Shown piece after piece: positions 12,466 through 25,726 of a stretch of DNA of 64,000 bases. This DNA comes from Ehretia macrophylla. Lineage: Eukaryota; Streptophyta; Magnoliopsida; Boraginales; Ehretiaceae. Numbering within the stretch: position 1 is the stretch's first letter; every line of letters begins with the position of its first letter. Made by a program: the position numbers and the translations under genes. The stretch lies in assembly GCA_037974665.1 (NCBI GenBank), contig CM075765.1, positions 12,333,501 to 12,397,500 of the forward strand, written 5' to 3'. The notes beneath the pieces are model-generated. The model made no database searches. It was not told where the DNA came from and was given only the letters and a program-made list of their open reading frames with translations.

Positions 12466-12480
12466 TTTCTTGTATTGAAA

Positions 12481-15400
12481 ATAAACACCATAATATCAAG
12501 TGTAATTGCACGTTTGTGACATATAAGTTTGAAATAAATATACCAAAAGCTTTACATTTGTGTTTATAGCCAGCATAAAGCCTATAAACATTTCTAATAT
12601 GAGTTAGTTAATATAACAAGCAAAGAGCTATAAATTAATACTTTACAAGCTATAGAACAAATGAAAATTCATCCTTATCATATGCTAGTAAAGTAAGCCA
12701 ACTTTGTAAAATGATATGCAAATGGAGTTGAACCTTCTAGCTAGCAATTCTCACATTATTTTCATTATGAAATTCCACCAACAAAAGTATATTCGTATTT
12801 GTGACCTTATTGAAAAGGTTTTCTCCAATTCATCCTATTCATTTTACAATGCCTATGAGTTCATAATGAGAAAAAATATATACTTTGAAAGAAAAAAGAA
12901 AAGTATGATGAAGAAATGCTATCAAGGATTACCAAAACTTAATCAATCTTAATGTGCTTCATGTTTATGAGCAAACTTATCCATGGACCAACTGAGTTCA
13001 TGACCCAAAGTTTTTATATATGTACAGGTAATAAAGAAAGCTTTTTTCTTTCTTTGATGCTAGGAAGTTTATGATTTTCCTTTTAGAGTTGACATCAAAT
13101 CACCATCTCTATGTCATCTACTAAATTTACATCTTAGCCTAAATCTAATGCTATAAAATTTTGGAAGCTCTACAAGAATGTTTTCAAAATATGGTAAAAG
13201 AAAATGGTGAACATATCATGTATAGTCGACAAAATGGCTAATCTAATTAACATTTTGCATGCATCTTTCTTACATATGGATCATGAAAGAATATAGTGGT
13301 CCTCCATCTATATTTTACATCAGTATATTTTCAATTATGTGATAAAATAAAAGTTTTAGTATATTTTTTAATTATGACATAAAGTAAATCATAAGGTTGT
13401 ACTCATTAATAAATTGGCAATACATGAAAATTTCTGTTGTAATTTATTCAAATTTGTTTTATCAATGAGAAATACAAGATATAGACATTAACTACCTATT
13501 TCCACAATACACGTTGGGTAGAGATCGACCCTAGCTAGGGCCTCTATCAACGTGATGTCAGCTGACTACTTATTAAATGACTGAATAGAAAATGTTCAGC
13601 TACTTATTGTATCGACAAGCCACAGTATGGATATAGCAACAATATGTTAGTAGCCTCAGCGAATTCAGTCCTTTACATTCTTTCTTACTTTTATGCCCTA
13701 CCTTCTTCAAATAGAAATCCCAACAAAAGCTGAACGCCAGAAGGTTTAGTCTCCTCACTTGCCGAAAGCTTTTTTACCTACACTAGCTTTGAAAGAGTTG
13801 TAGAAGTTTCCAATCCTAGTTGAGGTGGATCGGACATATATGTAGCTAGAACATTTCAAAAAGAAAAATAAGTAAACAAGTTTCATTAATGCTACCCCAA
13901 ATTCACTTGATAAGTCTTTCCTAGCAAATAAATACAAAACAACTTGTATATCATTCATCAATTATTTAACTAATGGTTATTTAGTATCCTAGCATGTTTG
14001 GTATGTCTTCCTACTTTCTTGTTGAAGAAATCTCTTTTTCTTTTCTTAAACGTCATTTTATAATCTAGGTAATAAGACTATTAGATTATATTTATATCAT
14101 TTTTACCTGGAAGGATTTGAATAAACTTTTGTATAAGAGTTTTTATAGGCTCTTTTTTTGTACTTATTCCCTAATGGACTTTGAAATTCTAAGTAAAAAG
14201 TAAGATTTTGGAAATAACAAGATGTACTTGTGATCTAAAAAGGCAACATATTCTAGATTAGCCATAGGTGTTCATGTGAAAAATTTTAGATGTGATTGTT
14301 CCATTTCTAGTTTTATCGTTTGAGGTGTAATAGAATGTGTCTACTTTCTTGAAATGGTCCAAAACTCGATGAATTCAGAAACATCTAGTTGCTATGCACA
14401 TTAATTAGGGTTATTAGTTACCATAAATATTTAACAATTTGGTGTGTAAGAAGTAAATTCAGTAATGAGAAATTTTTACTAGTTGGATAACACTGAATGT
14501 AGAAACAAGAGAAATATTTCCACTCATGCAACAAATTAAATGCCGCAACCATTGTTTAACTTAAATATCTTAGAATTTTTTTTAAGAAATTCTATCATGT
14601 TATGTATTTTTCAATCCATAATCTATAAAACTAATGTGTTATCTCTTACTTTAACAATTTTGTAATGGTTCATCATAGAATTTACATAACTCGACAAGAT
14701 GATCCTTCTATCATTATTAATCTAACAAACATGCACGAACCTTTATTCTCTCTTATTCAACTAATCACTCTTTAGACATCTCATGCTAATTAATTTTCTA
14801 GTTTAAACATAAAGGCTTGAAATTGATAACATGTATCTATCATCTCTTAGGACTTGTTTTAGTTTGAAAATAGTATGTATGTATGTAGTAATGCCAAAAA
14901 CACTTGTTTAAGTATATTTCTAGCTTAAAGTTTGGAAAAATAAAAAATGGAATAGAGAAGGCTTGATTCATATCATAATTGAATATTTTAAGATATAAAT
15001 AATGGGTAAATATGCGTAGATATTGAAAACAAAAGGTCACATCCTGTTTGATTCTTCAAAAAATTTGTGCCAATCTGAATAGCATTTGAGTGCTCCAATA
15101 CCATTAGAAAGTCGAACATTCTAAGTTGGGCTCTTATGTCCAAATCTAATGCATGTTTTAAAAGTATAAGCATTTTATAAATATTTGTCCAAATCTAACC
15201 AATTGGTCTTCATTTGGTTATAAATCTAAAATTTATTGAACATTAGATTGTAGGCTTCCATAATATAGTTTGTTCAAATTTGAGATTAGAAATCAAACTT
15301 ACGCACATGCAAATTTGAAGGTTTGATAGGGGCTCCAATGTGACATCTAACCATCCCACATCAAAGAGATATAGTGAAATTTAACAGTTAATAAGTAATG

Positions 15401-18400
15401 AATTAAGACATCATAATTGACTCAATAATTGCATTTTGGGCCAGTGGCTTTTAGAGATAGTTGAGTAAAGGTTAAACTGATAGATACCCAACCAATAACA
15501 AACTCGATAACAAAAATTGGTAGAATACCTATTATGTTTTGATGTTTATAAATAATAACCCGATGAATTTTGATATAGTCATTAAAAAAATAGTCAAAAC
15601 TCAATACCTAATTATTAATTCATATTATATATATATATTTATATATATATATATACTTTATTTCAATTTTTATATCGACCTAATAAAATAATACCTAAAA
15701 TTATATTAAGTCCAACCCAATAAGGAAATGGGCTAAGCCGAATACTATTCCTCTAAGTCCTAAGTTACCCTCCCTTTTTTTTCAATAGCCGTAAAGTTAC
15801 CTAAATGGCAAGATCCTAAAATAAGTCATACATTTTTATCATTGTCTTTAACTCTCTTTCTACATTTGTTGGATATTTTCTTTATGAATTTTATCATCTT
15901 ATTGCATATGGGCAAATATTTTCATCCATTTTGATTTTATTGGGACTGAGTATTCTTTTATGGAAAATATTGCCATTATTATATAATTTATTTCAAATTT
16001 TATCATCCTGTTATGCATGAGTTTTTATTTATCTTATTTTTGGGCTTTTTTGGCATTTAAATTGATTTCTTTGCATTTTTTTAGTTTGGGTTCCTATTTA
16101 AATTATTTTTATTTTTTTCAAAGTAAATGGTCATAGGTATAGTTAATCACAATTTTTTAGATTCTTAACAATTACGGTTGTGGTTAATGAGTTATGATTA
16201 GAGGTTATGCTAAATAATTTTTGTTATGGTTATCTCAAGTTTTGCGGTTAACTAACCCGCTGCCATTCCTAGTGGGTTTGATATCCTTAATAATTATTCT
16301 TGAAGCTCATTTCACTGGTTTCCTTTTCTAAGCCCAAGGTTTTGCATCTAAGGCATGAGAAATTGCATCGAAGATAGTCATTAATAGAAAGTGTAGGGCC
16401 TTAGAATTATACTGTACGAGACAAAGTAATACATACATAGTGCAAACTCATTAGGAGCCTTTTCTTGAACCTATAAAAGTTACCTCTAAAATCTCAGGTT
16501 GCCTAGTTGGTCTTAGACAATGGATTAGAAGCCTAACAAAGACGTCAAGCTAGCCTTAAGGACATATAATAGTAATGCCTAATTTCCCATATTAGTTGTG
16601 GGAGACTAATTAAGGTGTCTTGTATACAATTCAATGCCTGATTTTGTTAAATAATTCTGAAGTTACATTTCGGGCCAACGGATTTCAGGTTCAAGATAAT
16701 TATTCTTCAAGCTCATGTCACTACTCTCGCCTTGTGTGCAAAATTCTTGGTCTCAGGCATGACAAACCTAACTGGTACAAGACAAACTTAACTAGTACTA
16801 GGCTGATACAAGAATGTGATTATAACAAGTTGTTAACCTCCTAAGGACACTTACAACATAACACCTATACCTGCAGCACTAAAAGTATGCCATGGTATTT
16901 GGTAACATATCTACTTGTATTACATCACCTATGTGTTCCCTACACAAACTTCCAAGTTTGATCAAATTTTCTAGTTTTCCCATTTAAACCAAATTCTAGT
17001 TTCATAATCTCAACTTTGGCCATTCGTAAGACTAAATTCGAGCCCTTGGTCAAATTTTAAGGTTATGAGAGCATAAGGACCCTGGATTTACACATATTAC
17101 TTTAAATCCATCAAACACCATCTCATATTACTTTAAAACCACAAAACTACCCTCCAACTCGATCAAACTGATATAGTCTTCAAATCCATACTTTTCTTAT
17201 TGTTATAAGTCCAATAAAGGTAATAAAGGTGTTGTGTGTTCAAGCACTAGGCTTCACCAACTCATCTCTTATCTTATAAGTGAAATGTATTAATTTCTAT
17301 AACTTGATTTATATCTTATACCGAACTATTCTGAAAATATTTATTTCATATAATTAAATCTTTGAAAGTTTTCAATGTTTAAGGTTTTCTATAATATAGT
17401 TTACATGGTCAAAATTCTTCTTTTATAACACATTTTGCCTATATTGAAGTTAATGCTTTGTGAGATAGTGCATATGTTTTTGCATCGCATGTTTTAAGTT
17501 TTAGTTGGGAATAGTAGTTTTTATTAACTTGAAATTATTTTCCACGATTAGTATACTTTTCAACGTGACTCTAGGGTTCTACTTCCTATGAGTACCTATG
17601 TTATTATGATTCTTATTTGGATGTTAGGGTTTACATCTCATATTTTATAGCCTTGTTTAGTGTGGAACTGTGTTTCTGGATTTCATGCTTTGACTTGCAT
17701 TAAAAAAAAAAAAATCTTTTGGACTTCATTAGGTTTCACACTACACATATTTAGATTAATCTTGTATCATGATGGGTTATAGCTTAAATTTCATGAGTAA
17801 GTACCTGGTTAGCATCATGTATAAGTGCTCTATAAGACTAAATGGTATTATTGTATAATCCTTATTGTAGAATGAATACAAAGTCACGATATATATATAT
17901 ATATATAGTTTATGGTCTATTTAAGATAGCAAAATTAGCTAATGTGTGACAAGGTAAGCTTTTTTCTTCATCTTTTTCCTTTATCTTTCTATGGCATACA
18001 TATAGTTTTATGGCGTAATTCATGTGAATAGCTGATGTTCTTATGGTTTTAGTTGAACCCTTAAGCATTTGATAGCTCTTTTGCACTGATTATAGGCTAG
18101 AACATTGTTGCACACATACCCTTTATCCATGGAGAAGTGTCTTCTCTTTTGAATGGATTAATTTGCAAAAATTGTCCGTTTTCCAATTTCTAGCACTTTC
18201 AGTATATGGCATGTTCTTCTTCGGAAATACCTATGGGATAGTGCATGTTGCACAATAAGAATAAACTTTAGCTTAACTTTTCTTCTTTTAGAGATTTTCA
18301 ATTAACGTGATTGTAGGATTTTAAGCCATGTCAAGGCCAAACCATATGTTAGGACTCTAATCTTTAATTTTATGATCACTTCCTTCTTTTTTTTTGAGAT

Positions 18401-18992
18401 CTAGAGCTAATCATATGAAAGATATATACTCTATACCCATTAAAACTCATTTGTTACATCCAATTGATACATAACACATGTCCTTCTGTGCCTCATTTGT
18501 AGTAACCATTAAGGACTTTATTTGTAAATCTTTTTCCTAAATACCAAAATTAAGTTATTACAGTTGCTACTATGTCAACAAATTCTTGATATTTACAATT
18601 CACTTCATAGAAGGGTTTTGAGCCATTTGGTTATAGTCGATGATTTTTTCATCAAAAGTTTATTATTTTGCTCATTACTATGAAGATATGATATCAACTT
18701 AAATATTTTTTTTTTTTAAAATCATCCTATCAACTACGTTATTGTAGGAGCACATTCGAGGCATGGAAAGTAAAATAAGTGTCTCCTAACATATCTTCTT
18801 TAGTAATATTATCTATGCGTAATTTTGAATCTTGTGGAATTATACTCACTTAGAGGGTTAAAAATCTTATAATCACAAGTAAATCCATTCATAGCATGCT
18901 TTTTCAAAAGAATTATAGCATTGTGATATCGTATCTTTCTTTAAAGTTTTGCAAAATTAGAGGATATATGGAACCTTTACTATATAAGATAT
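12481..18992. other. Intergenic, no gene seen
   Basis: AT-rich with only short, compositionally biased reading frames. It contains a nested palindrome at 13510-13554, (AT)n runs near 15627-15653 and 17889-17907, and two imperfect copies about 405 bp apart of a segment including TAATTATTCTTGAAGCTCAT (near 16289 and 16695), which hint at a decayed repeat. Confidence 0.55.
13510..13554. repeat. Nested palindrome (45 bp)
   Basis: Outer arms CACGTTG/CAACGTG and inner arms TAGAG/CTCTA enclose a perfect 12-bp palindrome, CCCTAGCTAGGG. The sequence could form a hairpin or cruciform. No associated gene was recognised. Confidence 0.7.
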
Positions 18993-18995
18993 TTA

Positions 18996-19386
18996 GGCTC
19001 TGTTTGATCTAACTGTTAAATTTTAGCTTTTGAACTATAGAGCTTGCAGTAGAGCTTTAGTTAGAAGTGTTGTTGAACAAAAGTCGTTGACTGTTTAACT
19101 TATATTAGGCAATATTGAGCATTTAGAAAAATTGAGGGAAATATTATAATTTAAAAAATATAAAAGGGTATATTTGAGAAAGAAAAAGAAAATAGCTTCC
19201 CGCATTATATAAAAACAGCTTCGCAAAAGCCTATTTTGAAAAGTTCCAATTTGGAGCTTCTTATTTTTTGACTTTTTTCAGCTTCAGTTTTTACCTAAAA
19301 GTACTTTCAAAAATGGGCTAAACAGGTAAGATCAGCTTCTAAACTGAAGCACTTGTGAGTATCAAAAAGTTAGGCCAAAGAGAGCC
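18996..19386. mobile_element. Tourist-like MITE (391 bp)
   Basis: The ends are GGCTCTGTTTGATCTAAC on the left and, read from the opposite strand, GGCTCTCTTTGGCCTAAC on the right (15 of 18 match). TTA flanks both ends (18993-18995 and 19387-19389). No coding capacity. Confidence 0.8.
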
Positions 19387-19389
19387 TTA

Positions 19390-20457
19390 GATTCTAACCA
19401 TTCATGAAGATTATGACAAAAGGATATCTTTATTTTAGAGCTTTTACAGGGATATGTGATTTTCTCTTAATTTCTTTCTCCAAGATTCATAGCATCCATT
19501 TATTGATTTCTCTTGATATCTATTGATGTAACTTTTTACAATTTAGAAAATCCTATTTATCGCAAAGTCTTGCTTGGAATTTGAGTTGCAATCTAATACT
19601 ATTTATATAAGAGTTTGAATCTATGAGTCATATGGAATAAATATTGATTTACTGATTTTATAACATTCAATCTATTATTTATCTAAATTGTTGCATCAAG
19701 ATGGGAGTATTTAAAATCCAACCACCAAAGTACATATGCATTGCACATGATTGAAATTCCTTAATCAACAACTGAATGAAACAAATAAGTATTTTCCAAA
19801 AAGTCATTGATTGCTTCATACTTTGATAAGAATAATATAAAAACCTATGTACGTTTGATGAAATTAGTCATTTAGCGGAACAAAAAGAAGAAGATGTTAT
19901 CATTTGAAATCAACTATGAAAGTCCACATACCTTGTGCACATTGAACTTGTTAATCCAAAATTGAATGAAAAGAAGTATCTCACTAAGAGCAATTGATCG
20001 GTTTACTCTTAGTATCTATCAAAATTAGTCATTTATGCTCACTATGTTTTAGAAAGCTTGTCATCATTTGTTTTTTTTTTCAACAAAATATTTTTGTAAA
20101 CTTATCTATATTGATCTAAACAAGTTATCTAGGTTTTTTTTTTTAGGATTTGAGTAGGTTAAATAAGTTTTAGTTAATGATAATAAGCATCAAATTAATT
20201 TCACGTCAATGATAAAGAGACATTATTAATTTCTTAATTTGTGCTCTCTCTATGATAACACTTACAATATATATCTCTAAAACTTCATATATTTATTTGC
20301 AATCTAATAGAACACAAAGCATCGCTTATTAAAAAAAAATTCTTATAGAAACATAACACGTGTCTTTCCGAACCTACAATTAAATTAACGACACGAGATA
20401 TAGATATATTTCAGGGACCTTCAATTTGATTTTACATGAATTCATATTTTTTAGAAT
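19390..20457. other. Intergenic, no gene seen
   Basis: AT-rich sequence between the MITE and the gypsy element. No supported feature. Confidence 0.55.
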
Positions 20458-20462
20458 GAAAA

Positions 20463-20813
20463 TGATGTAGAACATGATTCAAAGGAGTTGATGAAAAAGA
20501 TTGACAAAATCAAATCCAAGAAGACGAACAAATAAACCTTCATATTTTTTCTTATGTCATGAATAGTATTGTTTTGTTATGAATAGTATCATTTAGTTTG
20601 TTTTATTCCACATAGGAAGTTTAGCAAATTTTAAGGCCTAAGAGCTCCTATAAATAGATAGCTCCCCCAGCTCATTAAACACACTTTAATCAATACAAAA
20701 CTAGTATTGTATACTTTCTCTCTAGCATTCTAGAGTTATAATATTTAAAGTTTTCCTTGTATCAATGACGTTTTGCTATAACGAATCTAGTGTTTCGCTT
20801 CCGTTCTGCGTCA
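20463..20813 (+). repeat. 5' LTR of the gypsy element (351 bp)
   Basis: Begins TGATGTAGAAC and ends TTCTGCGTCA. It aligns without gaps to the 3' LTR. It carries the TATA-like TATAAATA at 20649 and, near its start, the same short coding tail that ends pol in the 3' LTR. Confidence 0.96.
20649..20656 (+). promoter_or_regulatory. LTR TATA box
   Basis: TATAAATA in the 5' LTR, conserved in the 3' LTR at 25840-25847. Probable Pol II promoter of the element. Confidence 0.65.
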
Positions 20814-20814
20814 G

Positions 20815-20829
20815 TTGGCACCAGAGCCA
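20815..20829 (+). other. Primer-binding site of the gypsy element
   Basis: TTGGCACCAGAGCCA starts one base after the LTR end. It differs at two positions from the usual TTGGTATCAGAGCCA, complementary to the 3' end of initiator tRNA-Met. Downstream, 20871-21000 is a 67-bp leader segment duplicated in tandem (copies from 20873 and 20940). Confidence 0.8.
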
Positions 20830-21025
20830 AGTTCGAGAGTCCTAGTTTAGAGGGTTGTAGTTGTAATTGAGCCGTATGCTCTGCACTTGCCACTAATAGT
20901 GGACCCTGTGCATCAGAAAGCTTGATTGGTCGATTGAGTCGTATGCTCTGCACTTGCCACGTATAGTGGATCCTGTGCATCAGAAAACTCGACCGATTAA
21001 ATTACAAACTTATAAGCCGGAGAAG

Positions 21026-22425
21026 ATGGCATCCAAGAACAACAATGGTGGTGGAGATAGTGGCAACGTCAACATCAACATTGCTGGTAGTAGCCATAGC
21101 AGAGGCGAAGGCGGCCATCCTATTGACGGTGATCAAGGGATGGAGGCCCTTTGGGCAGCGATACAAGCTCGAGAAGAAAAGATGACCCGTGAACTCCGAG
21201 AGATTCGTGACATCCTTTCCAACTTAAGCTTAAACGCCAACAGGGCTCGTGACGATGGTGGGATCACCGTGCCAGAGAAGATGCTCGTGGCCAACCTATC
21301 AATCAACGCGACCTTGCAAATCGTCATAGGCAACCAGCCTATGAAGATGAATCTGATGAAGAGCTCCTAAACTACCGAAGAATCAACCAAGCACAACCAC
21401 GAGCTAGAAATCAACCACAATATCCTCATCAACGTGGTTTTGCTCGACATCGCAGACCACCAACACATGAGGAGGAATCTGACAGTGACGAAGAAATAAA
21501 TCAAAGGCATCAACATGCACCCAGGAGAGGACAAGGCTTTGACGAATATCGTCCTAAAGTTGACATTCCCAACTTCAACGGCGATCTTAATATTGAAGCA
21601 TTTCTTGATTGGTGTTATGAAGTTGAAAATTTCTTTGACATGATGGATGTACCGGAGGACAAACAAGTAAAACTAGTCGCCTACAAATTAAAGGGCGGTA
21701 CAGCTGCTTGGTGGGACACCTTGCAAAACAATAGAAGGTGACAAGGAAAGGCACTCGTTCAGACTTGGAGAAAGATGAAACAACAACTGAAAGGAAGATT
21801 CCTTTCTCCAGATTATGAACAATACTTGTTCCAACAATACCAAAACTGCAGCTAGGGTCATCGATCAGTGAGAGAATACACTGATGAATTTATGCGCCTT
21901 ACTGCTAGGTGCAATATATCAGAGTCGGAGGAACAGCAAACATCATAATACCTCAACGGCTTGAAATTTGCAATCCGGGATAGGATGACACTAGCTCCAA
22001 TATGGACCGTTGATGAAGGTTACAACATGGCATTAAAGGCAGAGATGCTTTTGGCTCGTCCTTCCACTCGACAAACTCCTTTTGTACCAGTCCGTTCGAA
22101 TCCTGACAGAGGCAAACAAGTTGCAAAAGAAGCAACTCGTCCTTCTACTCACAATACTGGCACTAGCAATCAAGGGTTGGCCAAATCAATCAGACAGACG
22201 TCGAATACCACCCGACCCAATAATCCATATGCTAGGCCAACCATTGGAAAATGTTTTAAATGTGGAGAACCTGGTCATCGTTCTAATGAATGCCGAGCTC
22301 GCAAGTCTGTCAATCTAGCAGACTATGATAATGAGTGTGATGAAGAAGTTGAGTACAATAATGATGATGACTTGGAGGATGTTGAAATTGCAGACGAAGA
22401 TGGAGAACAAGTGACATGTGTGTCA
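21026..22425 (+). pseudogene. gag of the gypsy element, broken
   Basis: Structural protein forming the cytoplasmic particle. The start is MASKNNNGGGD at 21026. The retrotransposon gag core follows ([18 protein letters not shown], then AAWWDTL), and a CCHC zinc knuckle, CFKCGEPGHRSNEC, sits near 22255-22295. A frameshift lies near 21335. In-frame stops follow at 21739 (TGA), 21853 (TAG) and 21946 (TAA), and a second frameshift lies near 22415 at the junction with protease. The copy cannot make a full-length Gag. Confidence 0.93.
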
Positions 22426-25400
22426 TTCAACGATTATTGTACACCCCGAAACAAGAAGACTCATCCCAGCGCAAACGCATCTCTCATTCAAAATGCAGTA
22501 TTCAAGAAAATGTATGCAACCTTATTATTGACAACGGGAGCTGGGAGAATATTGTTTCAAGAGCTTTGGTGAATCACTTGAAGCTGCCTACAGAACCTCA
22601 TCCAACACCGTACGAGATTGGGTGGGTTAAGAAAGGACCTTCAATAAAGGTCACAGAGGTGTACAAAGTTCCTATTTCTATTGGAAAATCTTACCAGGAT
22701 GAAATCATGTGTGACGTAATTGACATGGATGCCTGTCATATTCTACTTGGGCGACCATGGCAAAATGACGTTGATGCAACTCATCGAGGAAGAACAAATG
22801 TCTATTTTTTCTGGTGGAATGGAAAGAAAATAGCAATCCTCCCAACCAACAAAGATAGACCCAAAACTTCTAAAGTGAAGGGGAAGTCTTTCCTTATTAT
22901 GGCAGATTCTGCAAATGAATTCTTCAAAGAATCAAATGAGACTGGAGAAACTTTTGCTCTTGTAGTCAAAGGAGAGGAATCGCATGAAGAAGAAGTCCCA
23001 GAGGAGGTACAACACATATTGGAAGAATTTAAAGAAATTATTCTGGATGAATTACCTGATGGACTTCCACCGATGAGGGACATCCAGCATCACATTGACT
23101 TAGTCCCTTGAGCAAGTTTGCCAAATCTACCTCACTACCGGATGAGCCCAAAGGAGAATGAAATACTAAAAGAGAAGGTAGAAGAATTAATGCGCAAGGG
23201 GCATATTAGAGAAAGTATGAGTCCGTGTGCAGTACCAGCTTTGTTGACACCCAAGAAAGATGGAAGCTGGAGAATATGTGTGGATAGCCGAGCCATCAAC
23301 AAAATCACAGTCAGGTATGGTTTCCCTATACCTCGACTGGAGGATATGTTGGATCAATTACAAGGGTCAACAATCTTCTCGAAGATTGACTTGCGTAGCG
23401 GCTATCACCAAATCTGTATAAGACCAGGAGATGAATGGAAAACTGCTTTCAAAACACGGGAAGGCTTATACGAATGGTTAGTTATGCCATTTGGACTATC
23501 CAACGCACCAAGTACATTCATGCGCCTTATGAATCAAGTCCTCAAGCCATTTATCAGAAGATTTGTCGTGGTTTATTTCGACGACATTTTTATCTATAGC
23601 CACAACAAAGAATAGCATGTGGACCACCTGCGTCAAATTATGAAAGTCCTTCAAGACAACAAGCTATTTGTCAACTTAAAAAAATGCAGCTTTATGACAA
23701 ATCGCTTAGTTTTCTTGGGCTTCATTGTAAGTGCTGAAGGAATCCATGTTGATGATGAGAAAGTTCGAGCAATCAAAGACTGGCCGACTCCAAAGACAGT
23801 CACTGAAGTCAGAAGCTTTCATGGCTTAGCCACATTTTACAGGAGGTTCATCAAGAATTTTAGCAGTATCGTTGCTCCTATCACTGATTGCTTAAAGAAA
23901 TGGAAATTCCAGTGGAGTGAGGCAGCTGACAAAAGTTTTGCACAAATCAAAGAAAAGTTGACAACTGCACCTGTCTTGGTGTTGTCGAATTTCGATAAAG
24001 TTTTTGAAGTGGATTGTGATGCAAGTGGAATTGGCATTGGGGCAGTATTATCTCAAGAAGGTAGACCTGTTGCATTCTACAGTGAAAAGCTTAGCGAGGC
24101 ACGTCAAAAATGGTCAACCTATGAGCAGGAGTTATATGATGTGCTTCAAGCTTTACGACATTGGGAGTATTACTTAATTCCACGTGAATTTGTAATATAT
24201 TCTGATCATGAAGCCTTGAAGCATTTCAAGAGTCAAAAACATTTGAACAAGATGCATGCAAGGTGGGCTTCGTATATAGAGCAATTTCCTTATGTTATTA
24301 AACATAAATCAGGAGCTTCCAACTGTGTTGCCGATGCCTTGAGTAGAAGGGCAACTTTGCTGGTTACTTTAAGTGGCGAAGTTGTAGGGTTTGAATGTCT
24401 GAAGGATCTCTACCCAGAGGATGAAGATTTTAATGAAGTTTGGCATAAACACTTGTCAAAGCAACCAACTGGAGACTTCCACGTCCATGATGATTACCTA
24501 TTCAAAGGTAGCAGACTTTGCATCCCGAGGACATCCTTAAGGGAGAAAATCATTCGAGACTTGCATGGAGGAGGACTCGGTGGACATCTTGGACGAGATA
24601 AGACTATTGCAAGTGTTGAGGAAAGGTATTTCTGGCCACAAATCAAAAGAGATGTGGACAAGTTCGTGAGACAATGTCTAATTTGTCAAACTGCAAAGGG
24701 CCAGACACAAAACACGGGACTCTATATGCCGTTGCCTATACCAGAAGATATTTGGAAATATTTGTCTATGGATTTCGTCTTGGGATTGCCAAGAACCCAA
24801 AGAGGAGTAGACTCTGTATTTGTGGTCGTGGATAGATTTTCAAAGATGGCGCATTTCATCCCTTGCAGGAAGACTTCAGATGCAGTGCACATTGCAAGAC
24901 TATTCTTCCAAGAGATTGTGCGACTCTATGGAGTCCCAAAATCCATCACTTCTGATAGAGATTCTAAATTTCTATCTCACTTCTGGCTCACATTATGGAA
25001 GCTCTTCGATGCAAGTTTGAAGTTCAGCAGCACAGCACATCCTCAAACTGATGGTCAAACTGAGGTAACCAACAGAACTTTGGGAAATTTGATTCGTTGT
25101 ATTTGCCAAGATAAGCCGAGACAATGGGATTTTGCACTTGCACAAGCTGAGTTTGCCTATAATAGTGCAATCCACAGCTCAACTAGAGTATCACCATTTT
25201 TCATTGTCTACAAGAAGGTACCAAAGCATGCTCTAGATTTGGTTAAACTGCCGAAATTCTCTGATAAGAGCATTGCAGCAAATAAAATGGCGGAACAAGT
25301 GCAGTCTATTCAAGAAGAGGTGAAACAGAAATTGAAAGCCTCAAATGCCAAATACAAGGCTGCAGCTGATAAGCATAAAGGGTGAAGGTATTTAAAAAAA

Positions 25401-25726
25401 GGGATATGGTCATGGTCTACTTGAGGAAAGAAAGAATTCCAGTGGGTACCTACAACCAGCTGAATCCGAAGAAGTATGGTCCCTACCAAATTTTAAAGAA
25501 GATCAATGACAGTGCTTATGTGGTTGATCTTCCGGATGATTGGGGAATTTCATCAACCTTCAATGTTGTTGATTTATATGATTACTATCCACAGGAAGGT
25601 TCTTTATATCCGGAAATTAACTCGAGGGCAAGTTTTTCTCAAGTGGATGAGATTGATGCGGAACATGATTCAAAGGAGTTGATGAAAAAGATTGACAAAA
25701 TCAAACCCAAGAAGAAGAACAAATAA
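22416..25726 (+). pseudogene. pol of the gypsy element (PR-RT-RH-IN), broken
   Basis: Protease is at 22510-22830: the active-site segment reads IIDNGS where D-S/T-G is usual, and LLGRPW is present. Reverse transcriptase (23118-23615) has YFDDI at the catalytic site. RNase H (about 24000-24350) keeps CDASG, YEQEL, YSDHEAL and VADALSRR. Integrase (about 24540-25240) has an HHCC-type zinc region and the DD35E acidic residues, in [16 protein letters not shown] and QTEVTNR. A GPY/F-like module (KYGPYQIL) follows. Stops interrupt at 23109 (TGA) and 23613 (TAG), with a frameshift near 25383. The last 73 bases of the frame (25654-25726), ending KPKKKNK, lie inside the 3' LTR. Confidence 0.95.

Larger units (their letters stand above)
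6893..12477. mobile_element. Non-autonomous CACTA (En/Spm) transposon, 5.6 kb
   Basis: The left end is CACTACAAGAAAA (6893-6905) and the right end, read inwards, is CAATACAAGAAAA (12465-12477), a 12/13 match to the CACTA-family terminus. The trinucleotide AAA flanks both ends (6890-6892 and 12478-12480), the 3-bp duplication expected of the superfamily. Dozens of CCGTAGCC motifs in both orientations crowd 6905-7440 and 12120-12465, matching the subterminal repeats that bind the TNPA-type protein. I see no intact transposase. The interior holds a captured exon (7593-7679), GGT-rich minisatellites and a tandem array (10130-12070). It would need a transposase supplied in trans. Confidence 0.88.

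Noticed and set aside
12716-12952. A 78-aa frame next to the CACTA element
   Set aside because: No recognisable domain or homologue, AT-rich codon use and no supporting neighbours.
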